A stretch of 64,000 nt of DNA from an uncultured Prevotella sp. (GTDB taxonomy: Bacteria > Bacteroidota > Bacteroidia > Bacteroidales > Bacteroidaceae): assembly GCA_905234265.1 (NCBI GenBank), contig CAJOHJ010000001.1:124001-188000 (forward strand), given 5' to 3'. The notes under the pieces are model-generated. The model searched no databases and was not told where the DNA came from. It was given only the letters and a program-made list of their open reading frames with translations. Numbering within the stretch: the stretch's first letter is position 1; the number at the start of each line of letters is the position of its first letter. Of this stretch, positions 1 to 9,516 are shown in pieces. The translations under genes and the position numbers were made by a program.

Positions 1-1
1 G

Positions 2-1549
2 AACAATCTTGGCGGAGTGCTGGCCACCGAGACCTTGCGCCACTTCTACCTCGTGCTGCTCTTCCTGCTGATAGTGTGGGGCATGTACAGACTGTACCGT
101 AAGCCGCAGGTGAAGGCATCCGGCGTCGTCTGGTGGCAGTACGACCTTGCCACGCTGCTCTCGCTGGCCGCCATGGCCCCCTTCGTCGTTGCCGGCATCC
201 GCGGAGGCTTTGCCACGGCCGTGCGTCCCATAACCATTTCCAACGCCAACCAGTACACCGACCGCCCCACGGAGGCTGCGCTGGTGCTGAACACGCCCTT
301 CTCGCTCTACCGCACCATCGGCAAGGCCGTCTTCCAGGTGCCTGAATACTTCAGCGACGAGGCGCAGATGGCTGCCGTCTACAGTCCGGTGCATGTGCCT
401 CAGGACACGGTGCCGATGCAGAAGAAGAACGTAGTGGTGCTGATTGTCGAGAGCTTCGGGCGCGAATACATCGGCGCACTCAACAAGACGCTCGACAACA
501 GCCAGTATCGCGGCTACACGCCGTGTGTCGACTCGCTGATTGCGCGCAGCACAACGTTCACCCACAGCTACTGCAACGGCCGCAAGTCAATCGACGGCAT
601 GCCGTCGATACTGAGCAGCATCCCCATGTTCGTAGAGCCTTTCTTCCTGACGCCGGCATCGATGAACAACGTCAGCGGCGTGGCCTCGCTGCTCAGCGGC
701 GAAGGCTACCAGACGGCATTTTTCCACGGGGCACAGCGAGGCTCGATGGGCTTCATGGCTTTTGCGCGCAGCACAGGGTTCCAGCAGTATTACGGCCGCG
801 AAGACTACAATGAGGACCCGCGTTTCGGCGGCGACGACGACTTCGACGGCATGTGGGCCATCTGGGACGAGCCTTTCATGCAGTATTATTGCGCCAAGAT
901 GTCCGAGATGCGCGAGCCGTTCATGACCGCACTGTTCACAGCGTCGAGCCACCATCCGTATGCCATTCCCCGGCAGTATCAGGACGTGTATCCCGAGGAG
1001 GGCATCATCATCCACAAGTGCATACGCTACACCGACATGGCCATAGGCAAGTTCTTCCAGTCGGCCAGTCGCCAGCCGTGGTTCAAGAACACCATCTTCG
1101 TGCTTACCAGCGACCACACCAACCTTTCCGACCACCAGTACTACCAGACCGACCTTGGCGGTTTCTGCTCGCCGATAGTCATCTACGAGCCTGGCCGCGA
1201 GCCTGCCGTCTACGACAAGATAGCCCAGCAGATAGACATACTGCCCACGCTGATGGGAATGCTGCACTACCAGAAGCCTTTCTTCGCCTTCGGACAGGAC
1301 CTGCTGAACACGCCCGACGAGGACACATGGGCAGTGAACTATCTGAACGGCATCTACCAGTATGTCAAGCACGGCCATGTGCTGCAGTTCGACGGACAGC
1401 AGACGGTGGCCATGTACAGCCTGGAGGACTCGCTGATGCAGCACAATGTGGCTGCGACGATGTCCCGGCGGCAGCAGATGGAGCAGGAACTGAAGGCAAT
1501 CATCCAGCAGTACATGGAGCGGATGACCCAGGACCGCCTGCAGCCGTAG
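2..1549 (+). CDS. LTA synthase-like sulfatase-fold transferase (5' truncated)
   Basis: The reading frame is open to the left edge, so the true start lies outside; the GTG at 17 is only the first start-like codon inside the window. One or more N-terminal membrane segments are visible, then an extracytoplasmic alkaline-phosphatase/sulfatase fold of the LTA synthase/MdoB type. VVLIVESFGREY (about nt 435-470) is the first metal-binding strand, SIDGMPSIL (about nt 587) covers the usual Ser/Thr nucleophile region, and TSDHTN (about nt 1109) is the later metal-binding motif. Members move phosphoglycerol or phosphoethanolamine groups from lipids onto envelope glycans. The acceptor cannot be told from sequence. 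A 21-bp repeat array follows the stop codon directly. Family call is firm, substrate unknown. Confidence 0.85.
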   Translation, partial: NNLGGVLATETLRHFYLVLLFLLIVWGMYRLYRKPQVKASGVVWWQYDLATLLSLAAMAPFVVAGIRGGFATAVRPITISNANQYTDRPTEAALVLNTPFSLYRTIGKAVFQVPEYFSDEAQMAAVYSPVHVPQDTVPMQKKNVVVLIVESFGREYIGALNKTLDNSQYRGYTPCVDSLIARSTTFTHSYCNGRKSIDGMPSILSSIPMFVEPFFLTPASMNNVSGVASLLSGEGYQTAFFHGAQRGSMGFMAFARSTGFQQYYGREDYNEDPRFGGDDDFDGMWAIWDEPFMQYYCAKMSEMREPFMTALFTASSHHPYAIPRQYQDVYPEEGIIIHKCIRYTDMAIGKFFQSASRQPWFKNTIFVLTSDHTNLSDHQYYQTDLGGFCSPIVIYEPGREPAVYDKIAQQIDILPTLMGMLHYQKPFFAFGQDLLNTPDEDTWAVNYLNGIYQYVKHGHVLQFDGQQTVAMYSLEDSLMQHNVAATMSRRQQMEQELKAIIQQYMERMTQDRLQP

Positions 1550-1559
1550 CCAGTCAATG

Positions 1560-1715
1560 ACTGACGGAATTATCTCTGCGAGTTACGAAATTATCTCTGT
1601 GAGATAAAAAATTATCTCTGCATGTTACGGAATTATCTCTGCATGTTACGAAAATATCTCTGCGAGATAAAAAATTATCTCTGCGAGATAAAAAATTATC
1701 TCTGCGAGATAAAAA
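1560..1715. repeat. 21-bp repeat array A (7 units)
   Basis: Seven head-to-tail units of 21 bp share ATTATCTCTGC followed by one of two endings: GAGATAAAAA, which makes a TTATCTC/GAGATAA inverted repeat, or a TTACGAA-type ending. There are no spacers. Five further arrays of the same family lie at 13853-13942, 26622-26710, 41697-41830, 50428-50513 and 61441-61530. The minus strand reads open through this array as a seven-residue RDNFLSR-type repeat, but no real gene is indicated here. It fills the gap between the sulfatase gene and the fumarase promoter. Confidence 0.9.
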
Positions 1716-1751
1716 GAAAAGCTTTTTCTTTTCGTTTTCCACGGATTTTCG

Positions 1752-1759
1752 TACTTTTG
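1752..1759 (+). promoter_or_regulatory. Promoter -7 box for fumarase
   Basis: TACTTTTG matches the Bacteroidetes sigma-ABfr consensus TAnnTTTG. It lies 58 bp before the fumarase ATG, with a T-rich -33 region just upstream next to the end of the repeat array. Confidence 0.65.
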
Positions 1760-1817
1760 CAGACAGTGGGCTTGACTCGCCTATAGCAAGCAATAATTAC
1801 TAAACAAATACAACGAT

Positions 1818-3467
1818 ATGGCAAACGTAGTAGATTTCAAGTATGCCCCAATGTTCCAGTTGGGCGAAGACAAGACAGAATACCGGCTCCTCAGCAAGGA
1901 AGGCGTCACGACGTCGACCTTCGAGGGCAAGGAAATCGTTAAGGTCAGTCGCGAGGCTCTTACCCTGCTTGCACAGCAGGCTTTCCACGATGTGGAGTTC
2001 ATGCTGCGCCGCGAGCATAACGAGCAGGTGGCCCAGATACTCAGCGACCCTGAGGCCAGCGAGAACGACAAGTACGTAGCACTGCAGTTCCTGCGCAATG
2101 CAGAGGTGGCAGCACGCGGCATACTGCCTTTCTGCCAGGACACCGGCACGGCCATCATCCACGGCGAGAAAGGCCAGCAGGTGTGGACGGGCTTTGAGGA
2201 CGAGGAGGCTCTCTCTCGCGGCGTCTACAACACTTTCACGCAGGACAATCTGCGCTACTCGCAGAATGCACCGCTGAACATGTACGACGAGGTGAACACT
2301 CGCTGCAACCTGCCGGCACAGATAGACATCGAGGCCACAGAAGGTGCTGAATACCGCTTCGTGATGGTTGCCAAGGGCGGCGGCTCTGCCAACAAGACAT
2401 ATTTCTACCCCATGACGAAGGCTACCATACAGAACGAAGGCACTCTGCTGCCCTTCCTTGTGGAGAAGATGAAGAGCCTCGGCACTGCCGCCTGTCCGCC
2501 TTATCATATCGCATTTGTCATTGGCGGTACGTCGGCTGAGAAGAACCTTCTCACCGTCAAGCTGGCAAGTATCAAGTACTACGACTCGCTGCCCACCACT
2601 GGCGATGAGACTGGCCGTGCCTTCCGCGACATCGACCTGGAGAAGAAGCTGCTGGAGGAAGCCCACAAGATTGGTCTGGGCGCTCAGTTCGGCGGCAAGG
2701 CCCTTGCCCACGACATCCGCGTTGTCCGCCTGCCGCGCCACGGCGCCTCGTGTCCTATCGGCATGGGCGTCAGCTGCTCGGCCGACCGCAACATCAAGGC
2801 CAAGATCAATGCCCAGGGCATCTGGCTCGAAAAGATGGACTCCAACCCCTCTGAGCTTATCCCTGCCGAGTTTGCAAAGGCCGGCGAGGGCCAGAACAGC
2901 ATAGAGATAGACCTTAACGAGGGCATCGACGCCGTGCGCCGCGAGCTTAGCAAGTATCCCGTAAGCACACGCGTCAACCTGAAAGGCACCATCATCGTTG
3001 CCCGCGACATTGCACACGCCAAGCTGAAGGCCCGTCTGGATGCCGGCGAGGGAATGCCCGAGTACTTCAAGAAATACCCGGTGCTGTATGCCGGTCCTGC
3101 CAAGACTCCCGAGGGTTATCCCTGCGGCTCCATGGGTCCGACGACTGCCAACCGCATGGATCCGTACGTCGATGAGTTCCAGCAGAACGGAGCTTCGCTG
3201 GTGATGATTGCCAAGGGCAACCGCAGCGACGTCGTCACCGAGGCCTGCCGCAAGCACGGAGGCTTCTATCTCGGAACCATCGGAGGCGTGGCCGCCGTGC
3301 TCAGCCAGTCGAGCATCAAGTCGATTGAGTGCGTGGAATATCCGGAACTGGGCATGGAAGCCATCTGGAAAATCAATGTCGAGGACTTCCCGGCATTTAT
3401 TCTCGTCGACGACAAGGGCAATGACTTCTTCAAGCAGCTGAAACCATGGACTCCATGCGGAAAATAA
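1818..3467 (+). CDS. fumA: Class I (iron-sulfur) fumarate hydratase
   Basis: Catalyses reversible hydration of fumarate to malate in the cytoplasm, part of the reductive branch leading to succinate and propionate in anaerobic Bacteroidales. At 549 aa it has the length of FumA/FumB-type single-chain class I enzymes. The three expected cluster cysteines are visible: Cys106 in PFCQDTGT, one in TAACPPYH (about 224) and one in HGASCPIG (about 318). KGGGSANKT and GTSAEKN are typical class I motifs. It has its own TAnnTTTG promoter, and the downstream metalloprotease begins inside its last codons, suggesting co-transcription. The symbol follows family convention and could equally be fumB. Confidence 0.95.
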   Translation: MANVVDFKYAPMFQLGEDKTEYRLLSKEGVTTSTFEGKEIVKVSREALTLLAQQAFHDVEFMLRREHNEQVAQILSDPEASENDKYVALQFLRNAEVAARGILPFCQDTGTAIIHGEKGQQVWTGFEDEEALSRGVYNTFTQDNLRYSQNAPLNMYDEVNTRCNLPAQIDIEATEGAEYRFVMVAKGGGSANKTYFYPMTKATIQNEGTLLPFLVEKMKSLGTAACPPYHIAFVIGGTSAEKNLLTVKLASIKYYDSLPTTGDETGRAFRDIDLEKKLLEEAHKIGLGAQFGGKALAHDIRVVRLPRHGASCPIGMGVSCSADRNIKAKINAQGIWLEKMDSNPSELIPAEFAKAGEGQNSIEIDLNEGIDAVRRELSKYPVSTRVNLKGTIIVARDIAHAKLKARLDAGEGMPEYFKKYPVLYAGPAKTPEGYPCGSMGPTTANRMDPYVDEFQQNGASLVMIAKGNRSDVVTEACRKHGGFYLGTIGGVAAVLSQSSIKSIECVEYPELGMEAIWKINVEDFPAFILVDDKGNDFFKQLKPWTPCGK

Positions 3468-5170
3468 CAGCTTCGAAGCGACTGATAACCATGCTGCTGC
3501 TGTCGGCCTGCTGGCTGTCGGCAGCAGTTGCCGTTCCTGCTTATCAGCGCTGGAATCTTATGACAGTTGTCGGCGGAGAACAGGTGCAGGCAACGCTCTG
3601 CGGCGACGAATTCATGCACTACTACCAGTCGGCCGACGGCAGGAAATTCCTGCTTGGCGACGGGGGACTGCTGGAGCCGATGACTGCCGGCGGCGAGTCG
3701 CTGATGGAGCAGCGGCACTCGGCCCGAATGGCACAGAGAGCCATGCTGGCTGCTGCAGGAAAGGCTCCCACTCGCGGACTGCCGCAGCCGCCGGTGGCTT
3801 TCAGGGGGACGCTCAGGCAGCTGGTGATACTGGTGAGCTTTCCTGACATGAGGTTCAAGGATGAGGCACCACTGCAGCTGTGGAACGGCATATTCAACAC
3901 GCCCGGATACAGCGAGGGGAACTTCATGGGCAGCGTCCACGACTATTTCTACGAGCAGAGCTATCACCAGTTCGACCTTCAGTTCGATGTCCATTACGTC
4001 CAGGCCGACGAAAGCTATACTTACTACGGCAGAAACACGTCCAGCGGCGACGATGCCAAAATCCGCGACCTTATAGTCGAGGTCTGCAGGAAAGTTGCTG
4101 CTGAAGTCGGCGACTGGTCGCCCTACGACTGGAACGGCGACGGCCTTGTCGAGCAGGTGTTCATACTATATGCCGGCAAGGGCGAGAACGACGGCGGCAA
4201 CGAGATGACTATATGGCCCCACCAGTGGTGGCTCGACAGTCCCGTGCAGATTGCCGGAGGCTATAGCATCTATAACTACGGCTGCTTTGCCGAACTGGAC
4301 GGGCAAGGCACGTATGGCACGTTTGGAGTGCTATGCCACGAGTACAGCCACTGCCTCGGACTGCCCGATTTGTACATGACAGTGTCGCCATATTCGAACA
4401 CAGTGGGCGAATTCTCGCTGCTGGACTACGGATGCTACAACGGAAACGGTTTCCAGCCGCTGGGATATTCGGCATTCGAGCGCTACGCCCTCGGATGGCT
4501 GCAGCCCACTGAGCTGACAGAGCCGCTGACGGTAGCCGCCATGCAGCCGCTGTCGGTAGCAGGCGAGGCGTACACCATGACTAACGATGCCGACGACAAC
4601 GAGTTCTACATTCTTGAGAACAGACAGCACTCGGGGTGGGACATCACCGTGCCTGACACGGGCGTGGTGGTATGGCACATTGCCTACAGCGAGAAAGCCT
4701 GGAAAGACAATGTGGTGAACAACACTTCCTCCATGCGCCGCGTTGCCATCGTGCCTGCAAGCAACTATTCCGGCACGCTGTCGCAGTCGATGATGACATA
4801 CCGCCGTCTCGGACTGCTGGCACGGTGGGCTTATCCATACGACGGAAACGACTCGCTGACGACAACGTCCCTTCCGGCGGCAACATGGTTCACGCGAGGC
4901 ACCGACGGCAGCACCTATCTCACGGACAGGGCTGTGACGGACATAAAAATAAACGATGCCGGAAAGGCATCGTTCAAATATCGTGGCGGCTCCAGCCCGA
5001 GCGGCATTGCCGGCATTCCGGCAGATGGCGACCAGGTTGTGGCCGTCTATACGCTCGACGGGCGGCAGCTGCCTCTTGGCGGACTCTCTCGCGCGGGCGT
5101 ATTTATAATAAGGTGTAAGAGCGGACGCACATGCAAGGTCATCCTGCCACTCTCTCGTATTGAGCCATGA
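3455..5170 (+). CDS. Secreted M6-family metalloprotease with T9SS-like tail
   Basis: Zinc metalloprotease of the M6/immune inhibitor A-like family, 571 aa from the chosen start. An ATG at 3446 is also possible, but [10 protein letters not shown] at 3455 begins a clean signal peptide ending near AVAVPAY. HEYSH at residues 295-299, continuing CLGLPDLY, is the M6 zinc site (HExxH plus downstream Asp). The C-terminal ~50 residues ([12 protein letters not shown] then GVFIIR) resemble the Bacteroidetes type A secretion/sorting domain, fitting export by T9SS, whose component PorQ is encoded 0.7 kb downstream. The start lies inside the fumarase 3' end, and the stop overlaps the convergent cmk gene by 32 bp. 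Probably a nutritional or host-protein protease; substrate unknown. Confidence 0.85.
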   Translation: MRKITASKRLITMLLLSACWLSAAVAVPAYQRWNLMTVVGGEQVQATLCGDEFMHYYQSADGRKFLLGDGGLLEPMTAGGESLMEQRHSARMAQRAMLAAAGKAPTRGLPQPPVAFRGTLRQLVILVSFPDMRFKDEAPLQLWNGIFNTPGYSEGNFMGSVHDYFYEQSYHQFDLQFDVHYVQADESYTYYGRNTSSGDDAKIRDLIVEVCRKVAAEVGDWSPYDWNGDGLVEQVFILYAGKGENDGGNEMTIWPHQWWLDSPVQIAGGYSIYNYGCFAELDGQGTYGTFGVLCHEYSHCLGLPDLYMTVSPYSNTVGEFSLLDYGCYNGNGFQPLGYSAFERYALGWLQPTELTEPLTVAAMQPLSVAGEAYTMTNDADDNEFYILENRQHSGWDITVPDTGVVVWHIAYSEKAWKDNVVNNTSSMRRVAIVPASNYSGTLSQSMMTYRRLGLLARWAYPYDGNDSLTTTSLPAATWFTRGTDGSTYLTDRAVTDIKINDAGKASFKYRGGSSPSGIAGIPADGDQVVAVYTLDGRQLPLGGLSRAGVFIIRCKSGRTCKVILPLSRIEP

Positions 5171-5825
5171 GCCATTGCTGTTGCTCGGCGATAGTCATGT
5201 TGGAATTGTCTAAAAGAATGGCATCGTCGGCCTGTCGCAGTGGAGAAACTTCGCGGTGTGAGTCGATGTAGTCGCGCTCTTGCACGTTTTTCAGAATTTC
5301 GTCGTAGCTGGCTTCCATGCCCTTGCCTTTCAGCTCGTCGTAGCGGCGCTGCGCGCGAACCTCGGCAGAGGCGGTGACGAAAATCTTCAGCTCTGCATTG
5401 GGGAATACCACTGTGCCGATGTCGCGGCCGTCCATGACTACGCCGCCCTCGCGGCCCATGGCCTGCTGCTGGCGTACCATTTCCTCGCGGACGAAGCCGA
5501 GCGTGGCAATGGGGCTTACGTGCGATGAGACTTCCATGCCGCGGATGTCCTTTTCCACAAGCTCGCCGTTCAGATAGGTGTCGGGCAGCCCCGTCTCGCC
5601 ATTCACCTGAAAGCTGATGCTGATTTCCGGCATAGCCTTCTGCAGGCTTTCCACGTCAATGTCGTCGCCGTGGAAAAAGCCCTTGCGGAGGGCGAAGAGT
5701 GTTACACTGCGATACATGGCACCCGTGTCTACGTAGACATATCCTATCTGCCGGGCAAGCGTCTTGGCCATCGTGCTCTTGCCGCACGATGAGTGGCCGT
5801 CAATGGCTATTGTAATTTTTTTCAT
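5139..5825 (-). CDS. cmk: Cytidylate kinase
   Basis: Phosphorylates CMP/dCMP to the diphosphates with ATP in pyrimidine salvage. The frame could start at 5858, but [10 protein letters not shown] at 5825 puts the P-loop (GHSSCGKST) at residues 10-18 as usual, giving 228 aa. Other family features are YVDTGAMYR and the [11 protein letters not shown] loop followed by RAQRRYDEL. It lies 13 bp after porQ in the same direction, an arrangement I recall from other Bacteroidales. Its 3' end overlaps the convergent metalloprotease gene. Confidence 0.95.
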   Translation of the reverse strand: MKKITIAIDGHSSCGKSTMAKTLARQIGYVYVDTGAMYRSVTLFALRKGFFHGDDIDVESLQKAMPEISISFQVNGETGLPDTYLNGELVEKDIRGMEVSSHVSPIATLGFVREEMVRQQQAMGREGGVVMDGRDIGTVVFPNAELKIFVTASAEVRAQRRYDELKGKGMEASYDEILKNVQERDYIDSHREVSPLRQADDAILLDNSNMTIAEQQQWLMAQYERVAG

Positions 5826-5838
5826 ATTTGATGTGGTG

Positions 5839-6786
5839 TTAAAGACTGTAGGCAGCATTCACGAGAAGTGACGACGTGGACACGTGATACTTGCCGTAGC
5901 CGATGTTAAGCTTGAAGCGCTGCAGCTGAATGCCTGCACCGAGCGACAGACCGGCACCGTGGTTGGCCTCGCCGTCGTCATTGGTAATCTTCATCTCACT
6001 GGCGCGGCGGAAATTGTAGCCTGCGGCAACGTAGATGTTGTAGCCCAGCAGCAGGTCTGCGCCAACGGTGAGATGCTTTATGAGGCCCTGGTCCCAGTCG
6101 GTGAGCCTTGAGAGCGTGGCTGATATGCGCAGCGGCGAGCCGATGAGTCTTTTCGTAACGCCTGCCTGCACGTCGATGGGAATGCGCTCAAAGTCGTCCT
6201 CGTAGGCCGCAATCTGTCCGCCGAGGTTCTTGGCTACAAGCGACACCGACAGAGCCTTGTCGGCATTATAGTAGTTCAGGCCAAGGTCGGCGGCAACTGC
6301 TGCCGACGAGTAGCTGCCTATCGTGGATGATATGAAGCGCGCCGTTATGCCGCCGCTGATGTCGTAGCCCAGGAGGTATGTGAATGTGCCTGCCAGCGCA
6401 ATGTCGTGCGCCGAAAAGGTGCCTGTCTGCTGGTTGCTGACGGTGGTCTCCTTCATTGAGCCATAGTCCATAAGCTGTCCGCTGACGCCCCAGGTGGCAC
6501 GCTCCTTGGCGGCCTTGACGAACGAGGCGGACACCGTCTTTGCACCTTCCATGTAGGTCATGAAGTTCAAGTTCAGCGTCTTGTCGCTGACGTTGGCAAT
6601 AAGTGCAGGATTGTGGAAAATCAGTGCGGCATCATCGTCGTTGATGGTGATGTTGTCGCCGCCAAGAGCCGCTGCGTGGGCGCTCACCGGCAGACGCAGG
6701 AAACTGTATACCTCATGGGCTTCCTGCCCTGCGGCTGTCAGCGCAGTGACAAAGGATATAAGGACAAAAAAAACTCTTTTCATCAA
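5839..6786 (-). CDS. porQ: Type IX secretion system protein PorQ
   Basis: Outer membrane beta-barrel protein of 315 aa with a signal peptide ([20 protein letters not shown]). The start of the mature protein, [17 protein letters not shown], then [14 protein letters not shown], is the conserved PorV/PorQ-type N-terminus, and the alternating strands to the final aromatic/Leu residue fit a FadL-like barrel. PorQ works with PorZ, PorU and PorV in the attachment complex that processes and anchors T9SS cargo. Cargo-like tails occur on at least three proteins in this window. It has its own promoter and is followed directly by cmk. Confidence 0.85.
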   Translation of the reverse strand: MMKRVFFVLISFVTALTAAGQEAHEVYSFLRLPVSAHAAALGGDNITINDDDAALIFHNPALIANVSDKTLNLNFMTYMEGAKTVSASFVKAAKERATWGVSGQLMDYGSMKETTVSNQQTGTFSAHDIALAGTFTYLLGYDISGGITARFISSTIGSYSSAAVAADLGLNYYNADKALSVSLVAKNLGGQIAAYEDDFERIPIDVQAGVTKRLIGSPLRISATLSRLTDWDQGLIKHLTVGADLLLGYNIYVAAGYNFRRASEMKITNDDGEANHGAGLSLGAGIQLQRFKLNIGYGKYHVSTSSLLVNAAYSL

Positions 6787-6805
6787 AAATTCCTAAAAAT
6801 CTGTG

Positions 6806-6813
6806 CAAAGATA
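6806..6813 (-). promoter_or_regulatory. Promoter -7 box for porQ-cmk
   Basis: On the minus strand the sequence reads TATCTTTG, a TAnnTTTG match, 20 bp before the porQ ATG. It sits back to back with the tonB promoter. Confidence 0.65.
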
Positions 6814-6857
6814 ACTAATTATTTGTAAATCTGATATATGAATTATCAACTAATTTG

Positions 6858-6865
6858 TACCTTTG
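6858..6865 (+). promoter_or_regulatory. Promoter -7 box for tonB operon
   Basis: TACCTTTG matches TAnnTTTG and lies 41 bp before the tonB-like ATG, divergent from the porQ promoter. Confidence 0.65.
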
Positions 6866-6906
6866 CTGAATAAATAACGCTGCAACGGCTTTTTTATTGT
6901 CGCAGA

Positions 6907-7602
6907 ATGGAACTAAAGAAAACTCCGCAGGCTGATATTGAACAGTTGCGTACCACGGGGCTGCTGATGGGACTCGTTGTGGTGCTTGCCCTGCTGTATG
7001 TCGCGCTGGAGTGGAATTCTGTGGCCACCGAAGAGCAGATTGACCCTATTGACCTGAGTGACATCATGCACGAGAACGAGCTTGTGCCGATGTCGAACGA
7101 GGAGGTGATGGTGCATCTTGAGGAAAAGAAGGATCCGGAGCAGGCCGAACGGCTGAATGTCGTCGACGACGAAGTGGAAACCGCCGCCGAGGAGGTGATG
7201 CAGGCCGATGCCGATGAGCAACTGCTCGCCGACTTGCAGGAAGAAGACGACAAGCCGCTGCAGGCACTCGATGCAGACCCTGATAATCCGCTTAACTTCC
7301 ATATTGTCGAAGACCTTCCTAAGTTTCCCGGCGGCGCCGTTGAGTTTATGAAGTGGCTGACAAAGAATTTGCAGTATCCTCCTGCTGCCAGGGCCAAGCG
7401 GATACAAGGCAAGGTGACGGCAGTCTTCTACATAGAGAAAGACGGTACGGTGACGGGCATCGCTATCAGCAAGTCTCTGTCGCCAGAGTGCGACAGCGAG
7501 ACGCTCCGTGTGCTTAAGAAAATGCCCAAGTGGGAACCGGGCATACAGAATGACCAGCCGTGCCGCACGAAGGTAAGCATTCCTGTAGTTTTCAAGTTGT
7601 AA
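6907..7602 (+). CDS. TonB-family energy transducer
   Basis: 231 aa inner-membrane protein: short cytoplasmic N-terminus, one membrane helix (about residues 19-34, GLLMGLVVVLALLYVAL), a long acidic Glu/Asp-rich periplasmic spacer (about 45-125) in place of the usual Pro-rich one, and a TonB C-terminal domain (FPGGAVEFMKWL through PVVFKL). Such proteins pass proton-motive-force energy from ExbB/ExbD to outer membrane receptors. No exbBD lies here. First gene of an apparent operon with polyprenyl synthase and tatD (36-bp gap, then a 4-bp overlap). Confidence 0.85.
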   Translation: MELKKTPQADIEQLRTTGLLMGLVVVLALLYVALEWNSVATEEQIDPIDLSDIMHENELVPMSNEEVMVHLEEKKDPEQAERLNVVDDEVETAAEEVMQADADEQLLADLQEEDDKPLQALDADPDNPLNFHIVEDLPKFPGGAVEFMKWLTKNLQYPPAARAKRIQGKVTAVFYIEKDGTVTGIAISKSLSPECDSETLRVLKKMPKWEPGIQNDQPCRTKVSIPVVFKL

Positions 7603-7638
7603 ACCGTAGTATTCAAATTAAAAAATCCCATATCATCT

Positions 7639-8619
7639 ATGAAACCGTTATCTTCCGATGAAATTCTCCAGTTGGTAAATGAACACATCAGCGGCTTGTC
7701 GTACGACCGCCGTCCGGCATCGCTCTACGAGCCTGTGGAGTATGTCCTCTCCCTCGGAGGCAAGCGCATCCGTCCGGTGTTGATGCTGCTGGGATATAAC
7801 TTGTGGCGTGAGGATCCGGCCAGCATACTCATGCCGGCGACAGGCATCGAGACGTACCATAACTATACGCTGCTGCACGACGACTTGATGGATAATGCCG
7901 ACGTGCGTCGCGGACATGCCACGGTGCATCGCAAGTGGAATGCCAACAAGGCAATACTTTCCGGCGACTCCATGCTGGTGCTTGCCTACCAGCGCATGCA
8001 GCAGGTGCCGGAGGACAAACTGCCAGCCGTGATGTCGCTCTTCACGGAGACGGCTCTTGAAATTGGCGAAGGCCAGGAGTATGACATGGCTTTCGAGACA
8101 CGCGATGATGTCACCGAAGACGAATATATTGAAATGATACGCCTGAAGACATCGGTGCTGCTGGCATGCGCGCTGAAAATCGGTGCTTTGCTGGCCGGCG
8201 CTCCCAAGGCTGACGCCGACCGCCTGTATGTCCTCGGCGAGAGGGTGGGGCTGGCGTTCCAGTTGCAGGACGATTTGCTCGACGTCTACGGAGACCCGAA
8301 AGTTTTCGGCAAGGCCATTGGCGGCGACATCACTTCGAACAAGAAGACTTACATGCTTATCAATGCCTTCAACCGCGCCGGCAGCCGCCAGCGTGCAGAA
8401 TTGGAACGCTGGATAGGCGCCAGCGACTTCGACCGTCAGGAAAAGATTGCTGCCGTGACGCGTCTCTACGACGAGATAGGCATTCGCGAGCTTTGCGAGC
8501 AGAAGATAAGCTATTACTTCCAGCAGGCACACCAGACGCTTGCGGAGTTGGACGTGGAAGAAAGCCGCAAACAGCCGTTGCGTGACTATATGAACGAGCT
8601 TCTGCACAGAAGGAAATGA
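7639..8619 (+). CDS. Trans-isoprenyl diphosphate synthase
   Basis: Condenses isopentenyl diphosphate with an allylic diphosphate to make polyprenyl diphosphates, probably for the menaquinone side chain. The 326 aa protein has both Asp-rich motifs: DDLMD at 81-85 and DDLLD at 211-215, plus GGKRIRP near the N-terminus. Chain length is set by residues before the first motif and cannot be read with confidence here. The stop overlaps the tatD start (ATGA). Confidence 0.92.
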   Translation: MKPLSSDEILQLVNEHISGLSYDRRPASLYEPVEYVLSLGGKRIRPVLMLLGYNLWREDPASILMPATGIETYHNYTLLHDDLMDNADVRRGHATVHRKWNANKAILSGDSMLVLAYQRMQQVPEDKLPAVMSLFTETALEIGEGQEYDMAFETRDDVTEDEYIEMIRLKTSVLLACALKIGALLAGAPKADADRLYVLGERVGLAFQLQDDLLDVYGDPKVFGKAIGGDITSNKKTYMLINAFNRAGSRQRAELERWIGASDFDRQEKIAAVTRLYDEIGIRELCEQKISYYFQQAHQTLAELDVEESRKQPLRDYMNELLHRRK

Positions 8620-9512
8620 TTTACATTGACACACACTGCCATCTTGACGGCACCGAATTTGCCGACGACCGTGCCGACGTTGTTGCGCGTGCAAGAGAGG
8701 CCGGCTGCGGTGCTGTCCTGCTGCCTGCCATCGACCTTGCGTCGTGTCAGACGGTGATGGACGTCTGCCGGCAGTTTCCCGGCTATTGTTTCCCTATGCT
8801 TGGCCTCCATCCGGAAGAGGTTCGTGCCGACTGGCGTGACACTTTGGAGAAAATCAGGCAGCAAATAGCAACCTCTCTTGAAGAACAACGCCAGGGAGGG
8901 CAGGGCGTAGCAGCCTCTCTTGAAGAAAGAAGCCAGGGAGAGCAAGGTGTAGCAAAGAGTTGGCAAGAAAAAAATCAGAAACCGGCAATAATAGCCATTG
9001 GAGAAGTAGGCTTGGACTATTATTGGAGCCGCGAATTTGAGCAGGAGCAGCTTCTGGCCTTCGAAGAGCAGGTGAAGATGGCCGCCGACATGCAGCTGCC
9101 GCTGATGATACACTGCCGTAAGGCGCAGAATGAGATGGTTGCAATCGTGAAGCGCTATGCCGACCGTCTGCCCGGCGGAGTCTTCCATTGCTTTACAGGC
9201 AATGAGACAGAGGCTCGCCAGCTGCTGGAATTTCCCAACTTCCTGCTGGGCATCGGCGGCGTGCTGACGTTCAAGAAGTCGCACCTGCCGGAAACGCTTG
9301 CTGCCGTCGTGCCTTTGGAGCGCATAGTCCTTGAGACGGATGCGCCGTACATGGCCCCGGTACCCATGCGCGGCCAGCGCAATGAGCCTTCGTTCATAGC
9401 ACACGTCATCGACAAGCTTGCAGAGGTATACCAGACCACTGCCGACGCCATAGCGGCACAGACCACTCAGAATGCCTTCCGCCTGTTTGGCATTCATGGT
9501 GTCGGCAAATAG
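8616..9512 (+). CDS. tatD: TatD-family deoxyribonuclease with internal repeat insertion
   Basis: Metal-dependent 3'-5' exonuclease/DNase of the amidohydrolase-like TatD family, 298 aa. Metal ligands are visible: THCH at residues 6-9, Glu130 in GEVGLDYY, MIHCRKA, VFHCFTG and LETDAPY. The family is normally about 255-265 aa. The extra length is a low-complexity insertion at residues ~85-121, two copies of a 14-residue unit (SLEEQRQGGQGVA, then SLEERSQGEQGVA) just before the GEVGLDYY strand. The insertion keeps frame and leaves the catalytic residues intact. Last gene of the tonB operon; its stop is 4 bp from the convergent dsbD stop. Confidence 0.9.
   Translation: MIYIDTHCHLDGTEFADDRADVVARAREAGCGAVLLPAIDLASCQTVMDVCRQFPGYCFPMLGLHPEEVRADWRDTLEKIRQQIATSLEEQRQGGQGVAASLEERSQGEQGVAKSWQEKNQKPAIIAIGEVGLDYYWSREFEQEQLLAFEEQVKMAADMQLPLMIHCRKAQNEMVAIVKRYADRLPGGVFHCFTGNETEARQLLEFPNFLLGIGGVLTFKKSHLPETLAAVVPLERIVLETDAPYMAPVPMRGQRNEPSFIAHVIDKLAEVYQTTADAIAAQTTQNAFRLFGIHGVGK
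8868..8978 (+). repeat. 42-nt in-frame tandem repeat inside tatD
   Basis: Two adjacent 42-nt units (14 codons each), beginning GCAACCTCTCTTGAAGAA and GCAGCCTCTCTTGAAGAA, with a degenerate third start (GCAAAGAGTTGGCAAGAA). They code for Glu/Gln/Gly-rich sequence unlike the flanking TatD fold. The period is twice that of the intergenic 21-bp repeat family, but the sequence is different. Confidence 0.85.
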
Positions 9513-9516
9513 TTTC

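Noticed and set aside
1560..1715. Possible CRISPR array
   Set aside because: Units are contiguous 21-mers without spacers, and no cas genes are near.
1554..1793. Minus-strand frame with seven-residue repeats as a gene
   Set aside because: It exists only because the 21-bp repeat is a multiple of three and lacks stops; there is no ribosome-binding site, promoter or non-repeat domain.
1800..3257. Long minus-strand frame opposite fumarase
   Set aside because: Shadow of codon bias on the opposite strand; the plus-strand product is a clear fumarase.
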